NCBI GenBank assembly: GCA_002102555.1
Contig: MCFL01000013.1
Span: 372,001 to 436,000 of the forward strand
Origin: Catenaria anguillulae PL171
Taxonomy: Eukaryota; Blastocladiomycota; Blastocladiomycetes; Blastocladiales; Catenariaceae
Reading direction: 5' to 3'
Length of the DNA stretch: 64,000 nucleotides
Below the pieces are notes generated by a model. The model was given only the letters and a program-made list of their open reading frames with translations. It searched no databases and was not told the DNA's origin. A program made the translations under genes and the position numbers. Within the stretch, counting starts at the first letter, position 1. Every line of letters starts with the position of its first letter. Below are positions 23,210 to 32,853 of the stretch, in pieces.

Positions 23210-25074
23210 ATGTCCATGTTCAAGGCGACAGCTGCTGAGCGGAAACGCTCGCCGAAATCGATCGCTGGCTCAAGGAAGAGGCAAAGAAGGACTCGGAGAG
23301 CCGAAAGATTTTGTTGCTTGGCACAAGCGAGTCAGGAAAATCGACAGTTGTACGTGTGAACATGCCCTTGTTAGTTCTCATTTGATGACTGCGGTGCACA
23401 TTGAGCGATTGAGATGTGGACTGAATCTGTGTCGTGGTTTCTTCATTGAAATTCTTGTCTAGTTGTACGTTGCCATAGCGGGTTCCTCGGCCCCTCTTCA
23501 CTGCTCACTCAGATCCTAACTCGAGTCGGTTGCGACATTTGCAACTTAGGAAGCAAATGAAGCTCATCAGTACTGGGAACCTTTCCGATTACCGTGAGGC
23601 CGAGTGGCGGCCCATTCTACAAGGCAACATTTTGCGTGGCGTCCACGAGCTTCTCCACGCAATGGCACAACTGGACATTTCTCTTGCCAACACCAACGAG
23701 TCCGCCGTACGTGCACGTCAGTTTTTGTGACTGTGGCTCGGCCCATCGTTGTTCCGCTGATGCTCCATTCGTGTAACCTGACATTTTGCTCCTGTTACTT
23801 CTCGCGCTCGCTAGGATGCCGCCGAGATGCTGCGCAATCTTCCCGAGAACGCTGTTCGCTCTCCACCCACGCCGTTCCCAGAGGAGTGGAGCGAAGCTGT
23901 TCTCACCGTGTACAAGGATCCATCATTGAAGGTGGCGTTTGAGCGCAGGCACGAGGCGACCGTTTTGGACAACATTTCATAGTACGACCAGCGTCCTTGT
24001 TGCGTGCCGATGTTCACCTCACGTTTGCTGACAGTGCACCTATGTCTTCGTGTACAGCTTGTTTCAACACATTCCTCGGCTCATGACACCAAACGCATCC
24101 ATTTCCAACGAGGATATCTTGTTTGCGCGGCTGGAAACGACTGGGTGTAGCGAGACAAAGTTAAATATGGTATACGTGATTTCGCGCCCCGACAAAAACA
24201 TTCTTGACCTCTGCTCACGCCTGTTCGCACAGTACGGGCTCAACTACAAAGTGTATGACGTGCCAGGGTCGCGATCCGAGCGCCATGCATGGGTCCGTCT
24301 CTCTCTCTCTCTCCCTCTCCGTGAGATTCATGGCCGTGTCTGTGTGCAAATCTCACTCTATTCGCACATGTAGGTTCCATTCTTTGACGACGCCAACGTG
24401 TGCGTTTTACCTCCCTCGCATTATCATTGTATTGAATTGTGCCAATCCATCTGCCTCGTTTCTCATTCCATTGCCCACCAACTACTTTACATGTGTAGAA
24501 TCTTGTTTGTCGTTTCCACTTCCTCGTATGATCAAACCCTCGCCGAAGATCCATCCACGAATCGCCTGCTTGAAGCCATGGTCGTCTTTGAGCAAGTTTG
24601 CAACAATCCCCTTCTGGAAAACACCGCCATTATCTTATTTCTCAACAAAATCGACCTGCTCGCCTCCAAATTCAAGGCCGAAGCGTTTACCGTGCCATTT
24701 CCTGATTTTGCGGCACCGCCACCGGGCGAGGACATGACGGAGCACGTCCTCAAGTTTCTGTACGTTGGTTGCACCTTCCCTCCCCAAGTACGCTGTGATT
24801 TGGTTTGTTGGATTGACTCGGGCGCTTGAATGTCTTGTAGTGCCAAGAAGTTTTACTACCTCAACCATAAGCGCGAGCGCAAGCTGTACGTGCACAACAC
24901 GTGCGCGACCGACACAAATCAAGTGCGGGTTGTGTTGGCAACCGTCAACAAGATCATCATCAAACTCAACTTGGCAGCTGTACGTTTTTCGCCTCGTTCC
25001 ATGGACGCTTAACCTATCCAGTCTATTGAATGTCCACGTAATCCATCAATTTTTTGCAGACCAACCTCGCGTGA
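23210..25074 (+). CDS. Heterotrimeric G-protein alpha subunit with atypical switch II
   Basis: Nine exons by GT-AG sites: 23210-23349, 23554-23706 (or from 23550), 23815-23981, 24058-24169, 24233-24292, 24374-24399, 24499-24759, 24841-24979, 25060-25074, about 357 residues. P-loop ILLLGTSESGKST, switch I LFARLETTGCSE (Arg kept), switch II YDVPGSRSERHAWVPFF, then ILFVVSTSSYDQTLAED, FLNKIDL, and TCATDTNQV. The catalytic Gln of DVGGQ is replaced by Ser and one Gly by Pro. No MG myristoylation start is seen. The C-terminus ends NLAATNLA instead of the usual DCGLx-like receptor-contact tail. In exon 1 one base seems missing between the MFKATAAERKRS part and EIDRWLKEEAKKDS, and the exon 1-2 join loses the expected VK of STVVKQMK. 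A class C GPCR gene follows 540 bp downstream on the same strand. Confidence 0.85.
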
Positions 25075-25106
25075 ATGCGTCAGCCTGGCAACAAAGAACT
25101 TGTTAT

Positions 25107-25280
25107 CGTGGACTTGGCTCGCGCACAGATGGGTTACCTGCCTTCTTTTGATATACCGTTAATCTCTGTTTCGTTTGAAGTAAATGTACATAAAGCGTAG
25201 CCCAATGTGCTGCTCATGTTCCTTCGTCATGTGGAGCTCCACTGCGAATGTGGTGGAACATACCACATGAGAACTCAGAA
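25107..25280 (+). repeat. Dispersed repeat, copy A (3' flank of the G-alpha gene)
   Basis: About 175 bp starting at TCGTGGACTTGGCTCGCGCA and ending near ACTCAGAA. It recurs in inverted orientation at 61036-61216 with roughly nine in ten bases equal by eye and a few small gaps. No terminal inverted repeats, poly(A) or coding capacity recognised. Confidence 0.75.
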
Positions 25281-25613
25281 CCCAGATCGGGCAGGCTATC
25301 ATCTGCGATACGTTGGTGTGACTCGATCCGTGTGATACAAGAGCGGTACAAAGTTTTCTACCGGGAATGATGAAGTGCAATGTTTTCATGTGAGATCCAG
25401 TGTGACTTCCCGGAAAGAGGTGAAAATGGATGGAGGGAAAGACGCGTCACCGATGTAGCGATTGCCCAACTCCGTGCCATGGCATTGTGGCAATCACCAA
25501 CTTTCACTAAATACCGATCGGCCGAGGCGGGCCAAAACGCAGCCTAACCTGGAGCAAGTCAAGCATCTTATGCCAATGCGCTATTGTACATATCGCAGCT
25601 CATGCATCCAACA

Positions 25614-28600
25614 ATGGCCCATCGAATCCCGTCGCCGCAACACGTGCGCGCATCCAAGTGGCGCAAGTCGGGCCGCTGGCTTGCCGTCCTGGTAACAATG
25701 CTTGCTTTGACAACATTACAATTCTATTCACCGGCGCACGCCGCCACGTTCAACGTATGTCTGTGCCCAACGCGGGCGAACATCTGCCCATCCGTGGCTA
25801 ACTCTGTTTGGCGTCACTTGTGGATTGGTACTATAGATTGCAGTCATGCTGCCGTATCTCACAGAAGGCTTAGGCACATCCGTGATTAACTTGAAGAAGT
25901 TTATCATGGCTAACGAGGCCTTGGTCCAAGGTCTTGATGCTCAGCATTCATTTTCGCTCAAGTACATTCCGACAAATTACACATTGATTGAGTCGACCAA
26001 AGCCATGGTCCAGGCAGTAAAGGAGCACAATATCGTCGGAGCACTTGGGGATTGGGTACGGCAGGCAACGCAGCTTGAGTGATTGATTTTTGCATCAGAG
26101 AATTGGTGGTTCATGTTGATGGCTTGTCCTGTGTCGCAGGCGTCGTCCATGACCGTTCCTGGCGCTCTCGCCGCTGGAGCCGAGAGGGTTTGGATGTGTT
26201 CGGGTGCTGCAAGTTCTTCTCAGCTTTCAGACAAGAAGGTACTTGTTGACACTGTGGTAGCTAGCACTCCAATGCAGCTGACGGGCTTGACCCGCTGCGT
26301 TTGCTTGTCTGGACAGAATTTCGGCAACTTTTACCGAACAATGCCATCGGATCCTGCCCAAGGCCGCATCTTTGGCTACGTTATCAAGCACATGGGTTGG
26401 AAAAGTGTCTCTGTCATTAGCAGCAGTGATACGTATGCAGTTGCTTTCACCTTCGCCCGTTCCTATTGGATTTCTTGAACTGACTGAATGATTCATGACC
26501 GCGATGTAGGTATGGCCAATCCGTTACTAACTCATTCACCGAAATCGCATTCGACCTTGGCATCAAGATTGCAGCCAATCCTGTCTTTAATCCTGGACAA
26601 GCCGACTTTACGGTCGTATTGGATGCTGTCATCAACTCGGGATCGCAAATCGTGCTCCTTGCTGCGCTCTCTGAAGACTCAATCTTTCTAATTCGCAATG
26701 CTCGGTACGACCAGAGTCGACGATTTTGAGACAGAGGCGACTCGCTCAATGGCGAACTGACTCGTGGAATCGATGCACGGCATCATGTAGAGCCCGAGGA
26801 ATCATTGGGCCCGAGTGGGTTTGGCTGGGTATGCGCAAGGCACTGCATTTTTCGCTTTCCTACTACTATTCTCATACCTTTATTCTCGTCTTTGCGAACT
26901 GTCCAGGACCCGACGCCTTCTCATACTGGACCGACTTGGGCGTGACGCAGCAAGACATTGAATCCATGAACGGGTTCTTGTACATTTTCCCACGCGAGCA
27001 AAGCTACACGGCCCTGTTCAACCAGTCAGTCGCAAGGTTCAATGCGGCATTCCCGAGCGACGCAAATTTAATCCCCGCATACTCGTGGCTCTTTGTCGAT
27101 TGCTTGATATCCATGGCCAACGGCATTCTCAGAGTGCGCAACCCCTGTCGTCCATATTGAGCCTCAATTGCGAGGAATGCTGATTCTTGTTTGCAAATGA
27201 ATGTGGAGCAGATTGTCCGCGAAACGAGTGCTGCTCGGGTTCTGGCCAAGGATTACACGCCCAGCTTGCAACGCCATTTCTTGGTGCCATTTGAGGGCGT
27301 GACCGGATCCGTGACATTTGACGAGAATGGTGACCGACAAGCAGTTTATCAAGTCTTCAACTGGTACAATGGGACCACAACAACCATCTTCAACGTCGAG
27401 CAAGACAAGTCGGTCACGTCCACCGGAGTTGCACTCAAGTTCTTCAATGGCAAGTCGGACATTCCTTCGGACAGCCCCAAGCAAGTTGCGCTCGTTCCTT
27501 ACTGGACATCGGCCACTGGTGTGGCTCTTGGTGCCGTCAATGCCGTGATTATTGGCGCCATCATCGCCTCGTGGGCCTACCTGTTCAAGACGCGGGAGAT
27601 CCCAACTGTTCGCAGCTTGAGTTTCCCGTTTCTCAGTCTTATTTGCGTCGGGTGCGTTGCCGTGCTGGTAAGCAACATGGCGGCTCTGGGCCAGCCAACG
27701 GCGAATTCTTGTCAGGCCAGTCTTTGGCTGTTTGTTTACGGTTTCGAGCTGGTGTTGGCGTCTTCGGCGGCCAAAGCCTTCCGGGTATGTAAATTTACTT
27801 GCGACTTGACGTCTTCGCGGGCTGCTGCCATTGTGAATCACTAACCTCTCTTTGCTGCCCAACCGCTCAGCTGTGGAAAATCTTCGAGAACCGTCAGATT
27901 TCTGCCGGCCGTGTGGACAATCTGTTTCTTTTGTATGGCGTCCTTGGCATCATGGCGATTCAAACCATCATTCTCGGCGTGTGGATGGGCATTGGTCCAC
28001 AACAAGCCATTCTTGTCAGTAGCCGCGCGTTCTACTACTACCGGTGCTCAAGCGTCAACATGACCACGGACCAGATCCTGTCTGGCATCACCATCGCGTA
28101 TAATGCCATCTTGCTTGGTGTTTGCATGCTGATGGCGTACAAGACCCGCAATATTGCCTCCAACTTTAAGGAAACCTCATGGCTCTTTTACATGGCGCAA
28201 AACACTCTCTTATCGGGCGCTGTGGTGGCCGTGTTTGCATTCTTCAACCTGGGCGACTCGTTCTTGGCCGGTTTTGTGGTCAAACAAGTCACCATCATTG
28301 TACGTGCCTGTCCCGTTCCCACGTCTCCCATTGTGTCTGCTTAACACCCGCCTTGCCGTCATCAAACACATCTAGTACGCCGTGACCTTCGCATTCGCTG
28401 CCCTCGTCGGCCGCATCTCGGTCGCCGTGTTTGCCTCGGGCGGCGCCGTCCCGAAATCCCCATCTTTGGCCAACGCGTCACTCATGAGCAAGGTGGAAGG
28501 CGGTGGCCCTCGCACAACAGCCAGTGTTCTCAACATGACGGGCGGCGTCTTTAGCAATCCCGGGCTTGCATCGTCGGCGTCGCGTGGAGACGACACCAAA

Positions 28601-28972
28601 TCTAGCAACGGCGTGATTCGCGGCACATTTGCCGTCAAGAAAGACGGGTCGCTCTTCTCGACCTGGCTTACGAGCAACGTGTGCATTCACCCCAACGAGG
28701 GCGTATTGACCATCATTGCCAGCAAGTACAAACCCGAGCTGGGCGTTGTGTTGCGGCTGTCATCGGTCCAGTTTGATGCGTCGCCCGTCGGGTACGACAA
28801 CTGTCTGGAGGTGGTGGCGGGTGGGAAAGGATGGCTCGTGCAGTTTTCGTCGGCTGAGGAAAGGGATCGGTGGGTCAGCATGTTGTCGAGCATGGCACAA
28901 AGCAAGAAGGGCACGTCGCCGAGCTCGTCGCAGACGTCGTCGGCAAATCACGTGGCTGCATCAAAGAAATGA
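25614..28972 (+). CDS. Class C (GABA-B-like) GPCR with C-terminal PH-like domain
   Basis: Ten exons join in one frame: 25614-25754, 25837-26055, 26140-26238, 26317-26432, 26510-26704, 26791-26828, 26907-27133, 27212-27784, 27871-28299, 28376-28972; 877 residues. Signal peptide (LAVLVTMLALTTLQFYSPAHA), then a type-1 periplasmic-binding domain (IAVMLPYLTEGLG, ITMGWKSVSVISSS-like strand, GIIGPEWVWLG, GFLYIFPREQSYT). Seven hydrophobic helices follow from about WTSATGVALGAVNAVIIGA to TFAFAALVGRISVAVF. The cytosolic tail contains a ~95-residue domain, VIRGTFAVKKDGSLFSTW to LVQFSSAEERDRWVSMLSSM, whose strands and closing Trp helix look like a PH domain. Class C receptors sense small ligands and activate G proteins; a G-alpha gene sits just upstream. 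The ligand is unknown. Confidence 0.85.
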
Positions 28973-29302
28973 TCTGTTTCCAACAGCGGCCAGGGATGGT
29001 GAGATGGTTTCATTTTCTTGTTATACATTTTGGCGGTCAGTCTCGTCGCCTCCTCTCGATACTTCAAAAGCACACTCGAATGTACATACAGATACCAACG
29101 CTGTCGCGTCGAAAGCGAGAGATGTGTATGATAATGATATACAGGCAGAATAGAGAAAGAGCAACAATAGCCAAGGACCGCCTGAGAGCGGTCCAATCGG
29201 TCAGAATGAAGAGAGCAAGATTGGGTAAAGAAATGAAGCAGTCATCATCAAGTCTGACAAACAAGTGTGGGACATGCAAGAAGAAACACGAAGTCCACAC
29301 TT
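28973..29302. other. Convergent 3' intergenic space
   Basis: 330 bp between the stops of two convergent genes. It should hold both 3' UTRs. Nothing else seen. Confidence 0.5.
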
Positions 29303-30987
29303 TCACAGGACCAGCCTGGAAATGGACACGGCCGTGACAAGCTCGCGTAGCGTCACTGCAGACACAATATAAAACAAGATGCCAAACGTGATGGAAATGG
29401 GCAGCGCGGGCAGCGCCTTTCTGAAAATGGCCAGCAAAAAGATGGTCATGGTCATGCCTGTTGTCACGGCCACGATGCACGTGATGGTCGTGATCCAGTC
29501 CGACATGGCGGCGCGTGCCGCCAGCACCGAATAAAACACAAAGTCGCCAAGCCCGAGCTTGAGTCCACTCTCATCGTCGTCGTCTTCTTCATCTTCCTCC
29601 TCCGCATCGTGCTCTTGGCCATTTGCACTGCCGTCCCTGCCCCGGTCTACATCGGCAACGGCGGTACCCTGCTCGGCAGCCGACGGACTGACGCGATTTC
29701 GCGCCATGGGCACGCCTTCCGATCTTGACTGCACGCCCGTTGCACTCACGAGCCGCTCTTGACTCCCGCCACTCAACGTATCGTCCGACGCGGCCGGTTG
29801 CGACGACAAGACACCCAGCGGCTGATCGGCCAGCAGCGACTTTGACATTGACCCGCGCCGCCGCTCTGGCGGGCCGCCTCCCGGAACCGACGACATGAAC
29901 CAAACAATGCCGCCCACCGAGTAAACGAGCATCTCAATGTTCTGGTTCTTTTCCTTGACCGTGTTGAGCAAGTGGCGCAGTGGGCCGTATGGCGAAAGCA
30001 CGGCAAACAGGTCCCAAATGACGAGCAAGCCCAGCAAGATCCACGTGGTCCATTCTTGGAGGCCAGTCAGGGCAAATGCCATGAGCGACGACATGAGCAC
30101 GAGGTAGACTTGCTGGACCGTGCGTGGTGCGCGCCAAAAGATGGCCACAATGCCGACAAGGGCAAAGTTGTAGAGGGCAAATGTCAGGGTGATGTAGTCG
30201 ACGACTATCCGCGAGACTTGAATGACGGCTCTGAAATGGGCACTGTTGAGTGAGAACAAGAAACCAGAGCAAATGATGAGGGAGGGGGTGTAAGCGAAAC
30301 GTACAAGCAAAGCAACATGCCCGTAAAGCCCAAGATGGATACCATCACCAACCCAAACAGTCCATAAATAATCTTCATGCAATTGTACTTGAAAAGCAAC
30401 ACGAGCAGCACAGTCATGACGGCGATCTGTGCCAAGATAATGCCTGCATTCGCCAACCCGCCAGCAAACCGCTCGCCGCCCGACGCGGCTTGCGATTCGT
30501 TGAACACTGTGAATGCCGAGGCAACGGGCCGGAAATCGGTCGATGCGAGCGAGATCTTTGTCCACGCAATCGACAAAAAGATGCACGCCATGATTGGCGC
30601 CATCAGCTTGTACACTTGGCGCGTATAAAAGAGTAGATCTGCGGCAGTGTCAGGGTCGAACCCAAGGTCGTTGAGGCGGGCGACCGTGGCTTCGGGGAGC
30701 GTGGCGGCCTGTGCGGCGGGCCGGTGGTGGTGCACGCCAGCAGGCCCGGCGCGTAGGCTGTGGCCATGGCCTGAGCCGACGCAGGATTGTTGGTGCCGCG
30801 GCCAATCGGCGAGCTGGCAGTCTTGCGAGCAGTACGAGACACCGGGACCGCATTGTGAACAAGCAAATTCGGCGGGGCGATTGCAGACCGTGCAGGATGG
30901 TGGTGTTGGCGGTGGGGGTGCAGCATCGGCGAGCGTGTCTGCGTGGAATGGTGGCGGGTGCTCGTTGGCAGCGGTGTGTGAAGACAT
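29303..30987 (-). CDS. Presenilin aspartyl protease with an N-terminal MYND zinc finger
   Basis: Exon 1 is complement 30305-30987 and exon 2 complement 29303-30242, with a 62-bp intron, 540 residues. Residues 32-69 form a complete MYND finger: Cys32, 35, 43, 46, 53, 57, His65, Cys69 (core CTVCNRPAEFACSQC, SYCSQDCQLADWPRHQQSC). The presenilin fold starts at ~residue 110 (QVYKLMAPIMACIFLSIAW). Catalytic Asp305 lies in LLVIWDLFAVLSPYGPLR, Asp461 in LGLGDFVFYSVL, and PALPISITFGILFYI is the PAL motif. The finger and the first membrane helices are in one uninterrupted exon, so the fusion does not depend on splicing. A Ser/acidic-rich loop (~residues 350-455) separates the two catalytic Asp, as in other presenilins. 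Presenilin is the catalytic subunit of gamma-secretase in ER/endosomal membranes. TM6 has Trp-Asp in place of the usual Tyr-Asp. Confidence 0.92.
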
Positions 30988-32853
30988 TGTTGTTGTTTTG
31001 CGTTCAAGTTGAGACAAGTAGAGATAGGTTGCTGCAATGTGGTGGGCCTGACGATGGCGATGGCGATGGGTTGAGGGTGAGAGAGCGCCAGAGTCGACGC
31101 AGATTAGGAATGAAAGCAACACGGGTCGAGCTCAAGTGCTTCGGAGAAATGCTCAAAGTAAATACATAGTCGAGTGTCAGTCAGCGCTGTCCATTTACTT
31201 GCATGAGTTTCCGTTTCACTCTTGATAAGGCCTTGATGCAAGTCAATAGTACGAAGAAATCCGAGAGTGGCGCGGGTCGTCGAATCGGAGGCCCAGTGAC
31301 GACTGTCGCACTCAGGCTTTGCTCATGCCGAACTGCGCCCATTCGCCCCCCTCGCAATCTTTGGCTCCGTTACGTTGCGTTGGGTTGCTTGCACGCGCTT
31401 CAACTTGGCTCCACCAAAGGACAGCTTCTTCTTCCTTTGGACAAGGTGACAGTGCCCTGCCCCAGTACCTGTATAAATATACGAGGCATGACGCGTACCC
31501 TGATGGCCCGGGTGCTATGTACAGGTGCTGCAGTGCTCATCCGTCCGCACCCAATGTGGTCGAAACATGCCGGCCGCGGGAAACGGGCCGCATATAATCC
31601 CTCGCTATCCGCTCCCGCGCGCGATGACCATCGACATGGTCGGCGCGGCGAGGCGAGTCCTGCGTCCTGGGGCCAGTGGCGCCGCCGATAAGAAGTCGAC
31701 GTGTTTCAATCACCCAAAACCCAATCTCTGATTGTGCGAGACAAGCCCGCTGCAAACTGACAAGCTTTCGATCGACAAGCTCGTGGGAACTCTATGTATA
31801 ACCTCTTGGTAACCCAGTATCCCGCCTGTCTCCCGACGACCTATGTATGTATACTTGGCTTCCAAAGGATGCCTCTGTAGCACGTGCTCTCGTACTGACC
31901 ACTCAGATTCACTAGTCGGTAGTCCTAGGCGAAACACCAACAGCAAAACATGTACGTACCTACCCATGTATCGCAACGGCTCTCAAGTCCCGCAACGGTC
32001 GCGAACGAAACCACGTTCACGTTGCCCGCCGCTGCGTCTTCCGACCACTGTCATCATGTGCCATCAACGTGCACTTATCACTGGTCCTTGGCTAGCTCCA
32101 CCTTTCGCGCCAACCACGCTCACCTCACCTCCCTTCCCCCCCTCCCTCCCGCAAACGTCAGCTGTCATTGGTTCACAACATAAAGGTGCCCAAATTACTC
32201 AGCCGACAGGTTTGGCGTCATCACCCCCACTGGACGTTTCAACACTTGGCCGCTTTTATCGTAGGTACACTACGGTTCTGTGGTTCTGATTTCAATTGCT
32301 GGCCAACCATTCACCCTATGTATGTACTTATCTCCGCCGATGCCCCAGCTTCTCATCCCTCACGCCGCTGTCCCCTCTCTCCCTCGTCAAGCATCGACTT
32401 GCTTGCCTTCTCGATTCTTTTGCTAACCGTGAGCGTTTTCTCGCGGCATAGCCCAGTTCCCGCCTACCCTACCACCCAATGTATGTCTCGCAATGCAGCG
32501 GCCTCTCCCGTGTGGGGTTGTCTCACAAACACCTTTGGTCACCATGCTGCACTTGACGACTGTGTCGCCCGGCTTCCCATAGAGATCCGATTGTGCAATC
32601 CCGCTCAAGTCTCACTCATTGCTTTCATCATCCCCTCGCTTCACAGTCAATTGGCAACCTTGCACACGGGCTGGCCACCGCGACGGAAATCGCTCCTTTT
32701 CTGCCATCGTGAACGTTTGCTTGCCCGCACGCAACGCATAGCGTTCATCCCGTCGATCTTCGTGGTGAATCTTGCTTGCCGAGTTGGTCTCCTTTGTCGC
32801 TCTCGCAAGTGGTATTAACACCTCCCCGCAATACTCCATTCCGCGCATTCGCC
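30988..32853. other. Long divergent upstream region
   Basis: About 1.9 kb between the presenilin start and the glycogenin start. Open frames here (such as 31203-31691 and 32168-32818, plus strand) have no recognisable motif and unlikely composition. Pyrimidine-rich tracts (around 32125-32150) and several TATGTATGTA-like strings occur, which fits promoter and 5' UTR sequence for two divergent genes. Confidence 0.45.
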
